From the NCBI GenBank assembly GCA_038025085.1, contig CM076146.1:18946001-19010000 (forward strand): a DNA stretch of 64,000 nt. The letters are read 5' to 3'. The stretch comes from Tetragonia tetragonoides (Eukaryota > Streptophyta > Magnoliopsida > Caryophyllales > Aizoaceae). The notes under the pieces were generated by a model. It did not search any database. It was not told the DNA's origin and saw nothing but the letters and a program-made list of their open reading frames with translations. The translations under genes were made by a program, and so were the position numbers. Within the stretch, counting starts at the first letter, position 1; each line of letters starts with the position of its first letter. Positions 32,579 through 43,379 of this stretch are shown here, piece by piece.

Positions 32579-33210
32579 TAGGAGTGAAACTTATTTGGAT
32601 TAAATCCAAAATTCAATCCAATCCAAATAAGGTAATTTGGATTGGACTTTTCAGATTTCGGATTGAATTCGGCTAAAAAAAAAAACTATTTGGATTTTCG
32701 GATTGAATTCGGACTCACCCTTTCAGAGTCCAAAAATCCAATCCAAATTTATATATATATATATATATATATAATCAAAAAGTACATACATATATCCTAA
32801 GCCGAAACTAGAAGACATATATAAAGTAAGAGAAAAAACTCTACATCAGCTACCTACGGTCAAACGACTCACTCATTACATCAGCTATTTAAATATATAT
32901 TTTAATTAACGTTGTAGATTTAGATAGTTAATTGTCTTGGACAATGTTATCTATTTATTATTTGTAGTAATGTCTTGTCGATGAACTTTTTTTTCTAAGT
33001 AATGAAAGTTGTTCTAAAAAAATCAGGAAAAATTGGACTATTTGGATCAGATTGGATTGGAGAAAATAGTTTGGATTATATTCGGACTCAAAAATCTGAG
33101 TCCAACATTAGTTTAGATTGGATTTGGACTCAAAATTTTGAGTCCAAAATTTATTGAATTGTATTTGAACTAGGTTATAATCCAATCAAAAGTCCAAACT
33201 TTCACTCCTA
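32579..33210. mobile_element. hAT-type MITE, 632 bp, perfect 8 bp target duplication
   Basis: Termini TAGGAGTGAAA and TTTCACTCCTA are inverted. The perfect 8 bp direct repeat TTAGTGGC flanks it (32571-32578 and 33211-33218). The interior repeats 'ttggattgg' words. Inserted into the Tourist-like element at 32502-34054. Confidence 0.9.
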
Positions 33211-33420
33211 TTAGTGGCTAAGCCTTACTGAATGCAGTGAGAATCACTGGCATGACCTTACTCAATCAGTAGAAACCAGTAGCATGACCCACATTCCTAC
33301 TCACAGAAATAGTGCCATCAGGACCTTACTAAATCAGTGAGAATCACTGGAAGGACTTTAGCGAATCAGTGAAAATCAGTGGCATGACCTTACCAATCAG
33401 TGAGAATCAGTGGCATGACC

Positions 33421-33997
33421 TAGGGATGAGCATGGGTCCTGGGTACTTGGTTCCGGTATTGAAATTGGTTTGGACTTGGTGGGTCTGGACGTGAAACTGC
33501 TCTTGCCAATACCAATGGTCCAAAAATTCGGATCTGGTTGCAACCAAATCCAATTCTGGGTATCATTTTCCCAGACCTAGTACCCAATGGGTACCTGGTG
33601 GGACTAACGTTGGATAACTCCCAAACATCGAATTGGTATTAGAATTGGCCCCAATACTATTAACTCTACTGATAATTTGCCTTTTGATACCACATAGGTT
33701 ACAATTTTTGTATTTTGATAATGTTTTACTGATTTTGAAGCAGATGTACTAGTGTACAACTGTAAACTTTTTGTAATTAGATAATGTTGGCATTCATTCA
33801 AAGAGACCATTTTCAATTTTATAGGGGATCGGTACCTGGTCCTGGATTTGGACCTGCCGATTCCAAGTCTGAGTATCAATTTCGGGGAATTGGTCCAACC
33901 AATTCCAATATTGGTCCAAATTTCAAGGAACTGGTCTAACCAATTCTAATACCAAATCCTGAAATTTTAGGTGGGTACCTGCTTACGCTCACCCCTA
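33421..33997. mobile_element. hAT-like MITE nested in Tourist-like element
   Basis: Ends TAGGGATGAGC and GCTCACCCCTA are inverted. Interior words 'ggtacctggt' and 'ccaattccaata' repeat in both orientations. Flanks gcatgacc and tcgggacc agree at only 5 of 8 positions, so the target duplication is not established. Same family style as 34059-34723. Confidence 0.65.
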
Positions 33998-34058
33998 TCG
34001 GGACCTTACACAATCAGTGAGAATCAGTGGGAATAAGTGGAAAAGAACACACTCTAAG

Positions 34059-34723
34059 TAGGGATAAGCGCAACCGGGTACCTACCGGGCATTGCACTAT
34101 ATAGAATCAGAATTGGATCCACCGGTTTTTAATTCGTAGGAATTGGAATTGGTTGCACCAGTTCCTATATCTTATGAATTGAAATCGGGTCCATCGAGTA
34201 CCCACCGGTTTCTGGGTACCCAAGCCCACATTAAACTCAAATTTTATTATTTTTAAATCAAATAACTGTAAATTTTAATAAATAAAATATCAATTATAAT
34301 ATTACACTAACAAATATTAGTTTCCGAGAATACAGCAGACATAAAACCAAATACTACAATCAAACTATTTAACATTGAAAATCAAACTATAAATAACGTA
34401 TACAATCATTTAATTATTAATATTACAAATACAATCATTAAAACATTTAAATTACAAATACAATTTTTTAAACCACTATTCTTACTAGAAAATAACCATT
34501 CTTTATTTCTAACAAAGGAAATAGTCTTATAATTTTTTTACACTGGGTACCCAACCAGTTCCGGTTCCCAAAAGTCAAAAATTGGAATTGAAATTGGTTG
34601 ATATTAGTTCCTATTTTCGGGAATTGGAATTGAAACTAGAATTGGTTAAACTAATTTCGATTCCGAAATCATAGGTCAATTTCGATTTCGATACTAGATA
34701 CCCGAATTTTTTGCTCAGCCCTA
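34059..34723. mobile_element. hAT-like MITE next to Tourist-like element
   Basis: Ends TAGGGATAAGC and GCTCAGCCCTA are inverted. Interior has 'ccgggtacctaccggg' and 'gaattggaattg' words. It starts four bases after the Tourist-like element ends; no clear target duplication. Confidence 0.6.
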
Positions 34724-34914
34724 TTAGTCAGAACATGAGCTTGCATTCAAAAACATCGTCATTTTGAAACTTCAATACCTAGATTAGGGGCCAATAATGT
34801 CCTTATTATAATAATTTATACCGTTATTTAAGTACTTTACCAAATTGATCATACCTTATAATTACTACGGATAGCATACTTCAAAAAAACATTTATTACA
34901 TAATGTGTCCAGTT

Positions 34915-35027
34915 TTTTTTTTTTTGATAATTCAGTGTGTAATTTTATTCATCAAATAGTTTCAAAGAGGTACAAATTACACCACAAGTACACACCCAAT
35001 ATAGCATCACTCAACTACAGCTCCCCC
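34915..35027 (-). mobile_element. 5'-truncated retroposon with 13 bp target duplication
   Basis: The repeat 'aatgtgtccagtt' flanks it (34902-34914, 35028-35040). The insert begins with a T-run then 'gataattcagtgtg', that is, a 3' tail ending TTATC then A-run on the minus strand. Only about 113 bp was copied. Confidence 0.75.
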
Positions 35028-35458
35028 AATGTGTCCAGTTATAAAGTGATACGTCATGTGTAAGACGTATTGAAGTGGCCATGACTCGTAAGAGACACTA
35101 AACTTTTTAATTTACAAAACGTATTGTATAAGACTGTTTTATAATAAAAAATTCAAAATAACATTTTCTCTACACTTGTTATGCAAAACTAATACTTTTA
35201 GTTCAAAATTTATGTGAGTATCACAAATCTCACGGTACCTAATACCATCTCGTACAAAGCTATTGTATTTGACTTGTATGTTATGATTAAGTGTGATGAT
35301 ATATTTATCATCATTCATAAATGAGTGTATTTCATATCTACAATACTAGAGTATTATGTTGTATTACTCTCTGCCTACGCTGTAATATGCGTCAAAGGTC
35401 AACCAAAAAAGTCAATCATTCTGGTAGTGATTACAGATTTCGGAATGACAATTGTCAT

Positions 35459-35545
35459 TTTCAAACTCTGTTTCTCTATAATTCTTTGCTGGAACTGCCA
35501 ATTTCAAACTCTGTTTCTCTATAATTCTTTGCTGGAACTAACTTT
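35459..35545 (+). repeat. 43 bp tandem duplication
   Basis: Two adjacent near-identical copies containing 'tcaaactctgtttctctata' then 'attctttgctggaact', offset by 43 bp. No coding role was found. Confidence 0.85.
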
Positions 35546-37015
35546 GTATATTCATGTATCCCAAAATCAGACCTTGAGCTGGAAGTAACCTGCCTCATCT
35601 CAAGTAGATGACTGTACGAGATATTCCTAGTAGGAACTATCCAAGGTGATGCACTCTCGAAAATGTGTATCAAGGTAGGGTGGCAAATAAGGATTTCGGT
35701 ACCAATATTTATTTATTTATTTAAATTGTGAGAAAACCACTCTTCTTTAGGCAATGAGACCCAATCTCAGGTTATTGTACGAGTGAAGAAAGCGCCAATG
35801 CAGTATTCACCCCAAGTTCGGTATAATATTCCAATGACTTATAGTAATTGATACTTGACCTAACTGACATTTTCATGTTATGATATTCCTAATGAGTCAT
35901 GATTAAAAGCAATAATCAGCACTGTGAGTATTGTTGGTTTTTCAAGCAAAGCAAATGGTGAAGTTCACAAAAACAAACCTCATATAGCAACCCCATAAAT
36001 ACCATGAAAACTAAACTTAGTAGGTGACGGCAACTCATATTTGTTCCTTTTTCAGTACTAACAAATTTATTAACCAGAAAAGGTCTATCCGTCTATCCCT
36101 TTGGAGACTTACATTGAAGCTTAAATTTCAAAGCTAAAAATCTGCAAAAAAAAATCAGATTCTGCCATTTAGTGCATGCGCAAGCAGAGCAAAGGGACAG
36201 TAAAGGAATTTCACTATTTTAGCAACATAACAATAGTTTTGTTGTTGGCCTAATGCCCCAAAATTTATGTTTAGCAAGAGAAAAAAGATGAAGAAGGAAT
36301 AAGTAGATGGGAGACATTTACTCCTATTAAATTCCATCATAAATGAATATTGTTAGCAGATGGTACACAAGTCAGAACACTGAAAGAAACAGAGCTTTAA
36401 CACAATTCTCTGTCACCATCTTTTTCCTCCTTTATAAGTGCTACCCTACTGCTGGCCTATAGTAGCTTATTAGTAAGAAAACTATACCAATCAAACAGAT
36501 GAAATCCTATTAATAGAAAAGTGAAGCCATAAATGTAACATCACCAAGTTTATCTTATAATCCTTTGACATTCTATCGTGAAAAAACAGCTTACCAAAAG
36601 GTTAAGTAATGGGTAGAAATTAAAGTAGAGACCAAACTAATGCTTTTAGTACTCCGTAATGCACCCTCATACGTTACTCTCGATAGGTTAAAAGTGTGAA
36701 TGATACATAGGCCCGCCCCATTTCGTACTAAAATGAAATAATTAGAAATGAAACAATCATCGCCCAAAAGTCTGTTGTTATATTCCTTAAATAGTTTTAT
36801 AAAATGATTTAAATTAATTCAATACAAAAAAGAAAATTTTAAACTAAAGAATTAAGGAAAACTTCGACTATTGAAAGGAGAAAAAGGAAGAAAAATTAAA
36901 CTATTAGAGGTAAATACTAAATACTAAATAGAGATGAGATTTTACTAAAATGAAAAACTTACAAAAATATCCTATTGTTACCTAAATAAGTACAATTTTT
37001 CTTAACACTCGCTAG
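35546..37015. other. Intergenic DNA downstream of the CLE gene
   Basis: AT-rich, no family-matching open frame, RNA gene or clear transposon end. The part nearest 37015 will be the 3' UTR of the minus-strand CLE gene. Confidence 0.45.
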
Positions 37016-37375
37016 CTAGTTGTGAAGAGGATTAGGACCAGTATGAACAATTCTTTTATCTTCATCATATAACAACCCATTTCCTTCAAATGGAGCAGGA
37101 CTTAGAGCTTCTGGAAATAATGAACTACTCCTACTTGCTGCTGTGTTGAAAGTTCTCGTCTTTCGGGTCGACATCGATGGCGGCTGCATCAAGCTTTCTC
37201 TCACTTCACCACCTTCAACAGCAATAATGCATAGATGATGAGAGAAAATGAGGATGACCCAGATTATGAAAGTTGCAGTTCTTCTACTGAATGAAGCAGT
37301 AGTGCTGCTGTATTGCAATTTTTCTTTCACTGCAGCTGTTCTTCTTGTTCTTACACTGAACTCTGTCAATATCAT
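37016..37375 (-). CDS. CLE peptide precursor (variant His at position 4)
   Basis: A single-exon frame of 119 residues ending in a CLE motif exactly at the stop: RIVHTGPNPLHN. CLE peptides are secreted 12-13 residue signals cut from the C-terminus and sensed by leucine-rich-repeat receptor kinases in meristem, vascular and root development. About residues 34-53 ('ATFIIWVILIFSHHLCIIAV') form the hydrophobic signal segment, after an Arg-rich N-terminus. A variable linker follows, then 'YDEDKR' just before the motif, where processing is expected. The final Asn-stop is typical. Position 4 is His where most CLEs have Pro; CLE27-like members share the preceding KRIV context. It may start at a later Met, because the N-terminus before the hydrophobic segment is long. 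(GA)n lies just upstream at 37455-37504. Receptor and tissue are unknown. Confidence 0.85.
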   Translation of the reverse strand: MILTEFSVRTRRTAAVKEKLQYSSTTASFSRRTATFIIWVILIFSHHLCIIAVEGGEVRESLMQPPSMSTRKTRTFNTAASRSSSLFPEALSPAPFEGNGLLYDEDKRIVHTGPNPLHN

Positions 37376-37454
37376 TGCCCTTTTTTACTGGTGTAATTGG
37401 TGCTGTTTTTTTGGAGTTTTGAGAACCATCAACAATGCTAACTGGGAGTTTTAG

Positions 37455-37473
37455 AAAGAGAGTGAGAGAGAAA

Positions 37474-37504
<31 letters not shown>
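37455..37504 (+). repeat. (GA)n microsatellite upstream of the CLE gene
   Basis: Imperfect GA tract; on the CLE coding strand it is CT-rich and sits 80-130 bp before the start codon, probably in the leader or core promoter. Confidence 0.8.
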
Positions 37505-37819
37505 CGCAAAGAGGGGGGAAAAACTGGGTCAGCATAAACAGGTGCAGTCACATGATATTGACCCTTGATTCCAGGAACCTTCTTATAATTTGATAATTTT
37601 TTGCTCTGCTCTGAAACTTTGGACACTGAACCTTTTTAGTATGCTGCTGGGAGGGGAATTAAATAAGAAAACAGGACAGTTGCTGTGATAGTAAGTTATA
37701 TTATGATACTGTATTATTTTGGAAGGTTTTGAGCTTGGCAAAAAAAATAAATACATAAGAAAAAACATAAAAAAAAAACAGTACTTGTTGGTAAAACAAT
37801 TGACATAGTACTATACTAT

Positions 37820-38203
37820 TAGAGATGGCACTGGGCACGATTCGATTAGTACGAGGCACGACACGATCGAGCACGTTTTTAGCACGGCACGACAGGGGCA
37901 CGGAGAAAGCACGGGCACGAATGTCTGGGCCTGGGCCTGGATTTTGAAAAGAAAGCACGGTGGGCACGGCGTACGACACGGCATGACACGACATGGCATG
38001 ACGAAAATTTTAATATTATACGGCACGCACGGCACGACAAAGGCACGAGCACGGGCACGACCCGGGTCTACCTTTCGGAAGAACAGGCACGAAACGGCAC
38101 GACACGAAGCACGACAACTATAAGCACGACACAGCACGACACTGTTTCAAAGCACGAAGACACGGCACGAGCACGGTCCGAGCATGGCATGAAGCCATCT
38201 TTA
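37820..38203. mobile_element. hAT-type MITE of GCACG-repeat family, 384 bp
   Basis: Ends TAGAGATGGC and GCCATCTTTA are inverted. Flanks TATACTAT (37812-37819) and TATACTAC (38204-38211) agree at 7 of 8 positions. The body is almost wholly 'ggcacgacacg'-type repeats. No coding capacity. Confidence 0.82.
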
Positions 38204-38442
38204 TATACTACTATAGGAATTGTTTGGGGAGAGTAGTGTGTAGTATCTATAGACGCTGTCTGCGGAATGTATTCAAATGTTGTGAATGTTTTAAGAGGGC
38301 ATATGACAGTAATGACACACACACACCGTGCTTAATGAAAGTTTATTCTAATGCAGTGCTTATTCTAAGAGGTTAGTATAAGCACAAAGTATAAATGTAT
38401 AATACAGATAAGGTTAGCCAGTTCGTCATTATGCCATAATAA

Positions 38443-38577
38443 GTGTCAATAAGGTTTTGGTCTAGTGGTTAAGAGTGACTAGATAACAAATTCGAATCCC
38501 TCACTTTTCGATTGTATTGTATGTAAATTTATTGTACTTACCTCTGTGCCTCCCCTAGGACCCAAGAAAAAAAAATA
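38443..38577 (+). mobile_element. tRNA-derived SINE (second family), 12 bp target duplication
   Basis: Box A-like 'ggtctagtggttaagagt' and box B-like 'aaattcgaatccc', then a short body and A-rich tail 'cccaagaaaaaaaaata'. The flanking repeat 'atgccataataa' occurs at 38431-38442 and 38578-38589. The promoter words resemble those at 50712, so the two may be one family. Confidence 0.82.
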
Positions 38578-39244
38578 ATGCCATAATAAACACGGTGGAA
38601 CACGAATAAGTTAGCATTGCCTACTAAAAGAGAAACTTTGCACCACAAAGAAACTAAAAGAGAAAATTGTGCAAAAGCCACAAAATCACGTGTGTATACC
38701 AAGCCTGGCCATAGGCCCAAAAAGGTTGAGTGTTAGGGTTAAGCTCTTGAATAAGACATATTAAACGGTAGATTTAGTGGGTTTCGGGTTAATTATGGGT
38801 TGATTTTTAGGTCATATTTTATTTTAGTCTATATTTTTGGGTTGTAAACGAGTTCGGGTAAAAAAAATTGTGCCAAAACTTAGAGAAATGGATTGGGTTT
38901 TGGGTCTGATCTTCTTTTAGACATTTGCGGACTCAGAGAATATAGAGTTTGGGTGCAAAGTAGATGCAAATAGGATAAACAAAATCAATTTTACATCAAA
39001 TATTGAATTCTATATAGGAACTAAGGAAATTTCTAAAAAATTAAATAAATGGATGAATTGGACTCCATACCCACAAGGGTAGGTCTAACCCTGTCACTTC
39101 ATCGTATAATAAGGTTTACTACTAATAACACCTACATACAATCAATGTTAATTCTTTTAATTGTTTCTTAATTGTGAAAATAACCATCCATAACTGTTGA
39201 ATGTGTTTATCGTCATTTATTAAAACACAGTGGCCCTTATTAAG
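38578..39244. other. Intergenic DNA, no gene seen
   Basis: AT-rich sequence with MITE-like 'gggtttcgggttaattatgg' words near 38780. No boundaries or coding region could be set. Confidence 0.45.
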
Positions 39245-39690
39245 TCCAATCTTACCTTACTATTAAAACACAGTGCATCGCTTTAAAGATTTGCCACGTG
39301 GCACATTTCAGATTGACACATGGGATGCCACGTAAGCCCCCGAGTTTGTATAGTAATGACACGTAAGATTTGCCACGTGGCACATTTGAGATTGACACAT
39401 GGGATGCCATGTAAGCCCCAAGTTCGTATAAATAAGACCCTTATTATAAATAAGGCCCTTATTCATTGTCCAATCTTACCTTACTATTAAAACACAGTGC
39501 ATCGTTTCAAAGATTTGCCATGTGGCACATTTCAGATTGACACATGGGATGCCACGTAAGCCCCCGAGTTTGTATAGTAATGACACGTAAGATTTGCCAC
39601 GTGGCACATTTGAGATTGACACATGGGATGCCATGTAAGCCCCAAGTTCGTATGGTAATGACACGTAAGCCGCCACGTAAGCCGCTCATG
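39245..39690 (+). repeat. Higher-order tandem repeat, 224 bp x 2, 79 bp subunits
   Basis: A block starting 'tccaatcttaccttactatt' repeats at 39245 and 39469. Each block holds two copies of a 79 bp subunit with 'gatttgccacgtggcacatt' and 'gacacatgggatgccacgta'. The second block is followed by extra partial 'cacgtaagcc' units. The start resembles some Helitron 5' ends, but no 3' hairpin/CTRR end could be paired. Confidence 0.8.
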
Positions 39691-41043
39691 CAAGTGTGTC
39701 AAGCATTTATTTGACTTAATAAATACAAAACGACATAATTATTATCATATTGTTCAAGTTAAAAAATCAAATAACTTTTGTTACACAACTATAAAAATTA
39801 TAATTCTTACTTCATTGTATCAGGTTCGGAAAATACTTCAAAATGAGATACATATGTCATATATTTGACTTTATAATGTTCGGTAGAAGTTATAAAACAT
39901 ATACACTACACAGTTTCTCCTTTCCATGATACACTTCTACAAGGTATTTGTTATGTTTGTCATGTGCTGCTTATATCGCAATCGCATTGAGATGTTGTAA
40001 AGTCTAGGCATCAAAGGAGCTTACTAAAGAAACTAAATAATCTAAAACAGTTAATATCAGAGTTGTCTATATAGTGAGCTAAAACCATTAAACCAATTTA
40101 TTACAAATTGCCTTCAAGGGCTAAATCTTATAAAATCCCAACGATCTAAACTGAGCTAAAGAGAGTTCTAAAAACCGACGCCAACTCTAACTTCCAAGCT
40201 GTACGTCCTCAATCAACTAAAACTGCACTTTGGTTTCCGTGACGGAAACAAAATACAGAAGAAAAGAAAAGAAACAAAAGAGAAACAAAAATCGGATAAA
40301 CTGAATAAACGTCATCTGTACCCAGTAAAAAATATTTCACAAACCTTACCTCAGGTTTTAGAAGAATCATTGAAATTCATTTGCATACGCACATAAGCAT
40401 ATAATCAAGCATACGCATAACAACATTCTTTTATATGCAATTCTTGTATAGTGATCAAACAAATTACGACATAGACAATCCATCTTGATTAGAGAGATGT
40501 AAGAGAGAGAATAGAACAACGATTACCCATACTGTTCATCGAAGATACAATCATGCCATGAACTTAATGACTCTAGTGTGCACACTACCTCTAGTATAAT
40601 AAACGAGTCTAGAGAACTTAATAAATGGGGAATGATCCGTCCCAGACACACTGTGAGGTGTCCATAAGTAACTTGGGAATCACTCATCCCTTAAACTACA
40701 CCATTAGGTGTAACCCCGATTGCTCGACTACTCCTAGGGATCCTTAGGAGTCTTACTCTCATTTAATTCAATTCACATAATTTGCATTGGTTGACATAAT
40801 GGTACTACGAGACCACGACTTACTAATTCATTTCATGCTTTTGACAATGAATAGTAAATAACGACGATAGTGATAATTCAATACGATGAGAATTAAACAT
40901 GCTTTAATTCAATGACGATGATTCAATAATGATGACATTGCATGTCTAGCACAATTTCGGCAGTACTTCGGCAGGGTAATATGATATCCAAAAGTTCACA
41001 AATCATCCAAGGCATTCAACGATAATATATAGGTGCTCACTAG

Positions 41044-41600
41044 TAGAGCTGATCATAGACGGGACGACCCGAAAAGCCCGGCCCTCCCAGCCCGTAATTT
41101 GGGCGGGTATGGACAAGATTTTTGGAAAAAAATTATTTAATGGGCGGGTTTAGCCTGGCGTTTATATAAATGGGCGGACAAGGCCAACACAAAATGGGCC
41201 GTGGGCGGGCCCGCCCGGCCCATTTAATGTTTTTTACTTAAAAATTTGTGAGCTTTTTTGTTTGTTTGTGTGTTGTTACTTGTTAAGACTTATTTTGTAT
41301 GAGAAAATATCAAAATCATGATTATGTAGAGTATTACGCTTGAGTTTGGGGTGAGGTTGCATAGTAATAGTAAAATTATTTATCGCAAACAAAGAAAAAC
41401 TCTTAAAATTTTATTGAAAAATAATTAAAAAAAAATATCATTAGCTCATGGGCAAGCCCGGCCCGCTAATAGGGCGGGCCATGGCAATAATTTTGGGCCT
41501 TGATGGGCGGACAAGGGCAACAAATTTTAGGCCCGTTGGACAACTTTTTCATCAAAAGCCCGGCCCGTGTCCAGCCCGAGCCCGCAAATGATCACCTCTA
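41044..41600. mobile_element. hAT-type MITE of GGGCGGG family, 557 bp
   Basis: Ends TAGAGCTGATCAT and ATGATCACCTCTA are inverted. Flanks CTCACTAG (41036-41043) and CACACTAG (41601-41608) agree at 7 of 8 positions. The ends are rich in 'gggcgggcc' and 'aagcccggcccg'. A truncated relative is at 13200-13534; a more distant one ends at 54554. Confidence 0.85.
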
Positions 41601-42336
41601 CACACTAGCACTCAATAGTACCCATACCAATTAGCAATTATTTAATAGCATAATAATACTAATAATTCACCATTTAACAATTGTCCAATAATCATCATAT
41701 GGACTATTTAATTCCCCAAAACATGTTAACATCAACATGCTAATTATAATTCATAATTACAGCAGTAAACATGCTTTATAATTCTCATAATAACGACGAT
41801 ATAATTTAATCATGCTTTGCATTTTAAATTCACAACAAATTCCCAATTAGCACATAACACATCAAAAAAGTTTTGATGGGGCTTTGGAAGAAGGTAGGCA
41901 TGAGCGCTTACCACAACAAACGCTTCCAAACAGAAAGTATGCTCCAACAATCGACGATCTATCACGCTTGCTCGTTAGGTCCTAATTAAAACAATTACCG
42001 AATCAGTATTAATTAGATATAAAAATCCAGAAAGTAACGAAATATTAATATGATAATTTTATTAAATTTCTTGATTTATTTCAACCAATCTAGGCTTTTG
42101 ATAATTCGAATTCCGATTCTGAATGAGTACAGAAAAAAAAAAAACATTAATTCAAAAAATACTGAAAATCGAAATAATAATTACGAAAATACAAAAACGA
42201 AACTCTAACTTTAAAACTAGGTCTAGGTCACGGGTACCCATGCATGGGACCCATAACCCGACCCATCACCACCACCACCACCACCACCCACTGACCACCA
42301 TGGCCGGTGGTAGTGGTCGCCGGAGTTCCGGCGAAG

Positions 42337-42402
42337 AGGAGAGAGAAAGTGAGATGCGAAGGGAGAAAGGGAGAGAACGAGAGAGAAGAAGAGAGAAAGG
42401 AA

Positions 42403-42450
<48 letters not shown>
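42337..42450 (+). repeat. (GA)n tract in LTR leader
   Basis: Long impure then pure GA repeat, CT-rich on the minus strand, 340-450 bp downstream of the minus-strand LTR TATA box. Preceded by a (CAC)n-like run near 42270. Confidence 0.9.
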
Positions 42451-42454
<4 letters not shown>

Positions 42455-42783
42455 GGCCGACCACCCGCCGGTCACCAACCAGGCGACGGCCTGGGGGTCC
42501 GGCTGTCGCGCGAGAGGGCGGCGCGAACTAGCGGGGGAGGAAAGAGAAAGAGAAAGAAAAAGAAAGAGAAAGAGAGAGAGAAGGGCGGCGGGGAAGGGCG
42601 GCGGGCTTGGCCCGTCAGCCCGGTTGCTCGCCGGAGGTGGAGGGATCGCGGTGCTCGACTACTGGCGGGAGAAACAAGGGGAGAGAGAAAGAGAGAGAGG
42701 CCGTGGGAGTGAGAGAATGAGAGAGAGAGAGCTTGTGAGGGTTTGATCAGTTGTGTAAACTGATTAATTGTCTCCTCTTTTTC

Positions 42784-42793
42784 TTTATATAGG
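42784..42793 (-). promoter_or_regulatory. TATA box of chromovirus LTR
   Basis: 'ctttatatag' on the + strand reads CTATATAAAG on the minus strand, about 310 bp from the U3 start, and is followed by a CT-rich leader. A standard LTR promoter position. Confidence 0.6.
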
Positions 42794-43101
42794 CCCTCAG
42801 ACAACCCAAGTCAAATACTAGTAGGTTTACGAATTTATTTAATAATTTTCTGATTTAAATAGCTAATTAAAACTAATTAAAACAATATGAATAATTCTTA
42901 TTCATATATAAAACATTTTAATTAAACTCCTCAAAATTGATAAATGCAATTTATAACTCCCATAATAATAATAATTAATATTATTATAGCTTTAATTGAA
43001 TAAATCGAATCCTTGAATATAATTACGATTTAATCTCCGAAACTATTTAAAAATTATTTATAAATCAATATAATAATTATAGAAAATATTGGGGTATCAC
43101 A

Positions 43102-43344
43102 TTCTACCCTCCTTAAAAGAAGGTTCGTCCCAAAACTTGAGACATGAAGTAATCATTTCCCAAAACAAAACGTGTTTACCCATACGAAGGTATAAAACAA
43201 TTTCTAGGACTCTAACATATGCAAGATGAGCAAGTACTATCGTGATTCTAAGTTGATTAGCAATGCAACATGCAATGCTTGGACATGCAATTCGTGTAAA
43301 GCGATGAACAAAACACGCAAAAGACGAAATTTTGAGGCGTGACA
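43102..43344 (-). mobile_element. Duplicated polypurine tract / LTR junction
   Basis: Two homologous polypurine tracts ('ccttttaaggagggtagaat' and 'cttttaaggagggtagaatg') occur 243 bp apart, each preceded by 'gggacgaa'. One leads to TGTCACGCCTC (43344), the other to TGTGATACCCC (43101). The sequence between begins as one LTR and ends as the 3' end of a pol region, so two related elements have been joined. Confidence 0.6.
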
Positions 43345-43379
43345 TTCTACCCTCCTTAAAAGGAGTTTCGTCCCGAAAC

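Larger units (their letters stand above)
32502..34054. mobile_element. Tourist-like (PIF/Harbinger) MITE with two nested insertions
   Basis: TAA lies on both sides (32499-32501, 34055-34057). Left end 'gggtgtgttttttctactta' and right end, in reverse complement, 'gagtgtgttcttttccactt' are inverted. The interior is built of a unit near 35 bp ('accttactcaatcagtgaga'). Two unrelated elements (32579-33210 and 33421-33997) split it, so the native element is only about 345 bp. Confidence 0.75.
40100..43101 (-). mobile_element. 3' LTR of chromovirus-type element (left end approximate)
   Basis: On the minus strand the LTR starts TGTGATACCCC at 43101, right after a polypurine tract 'taaggagggtag'. A TATA box 'ctatataaag' lies at 42784-42793 on the minus strand, followed by a CT-rich leader ((GA)n on the + strand, 42337-42450). 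Further on is 'tggtaagcgctcatgcctac' (about 41890-41915), typical of Tekay/Del-type U5 regions. A hAT MITE interrupts it at 41044-41600. I could not find a convincing end; 40100 is a guess, and it may extend differently. Confidence 0.55.

Noticed and set aside
38068..38322. Arg/Cys/Val-rich frames on the minus strand
   Set aside because: They read through the 'gcacgacacg' repeats of a hAT MITE and have no protein character.
38452..38500. Possible tRNA gene
   Set aside because: Only the internal promoter words fit; the flanking duplication and A-tail show a SINE.
42123..42804. Several overlapping Arg/Glu- or Ser/Leu-rich frames
   Set aside because: They are translations of the (GA)n tract and GC-rich LTR leader, not proteins.
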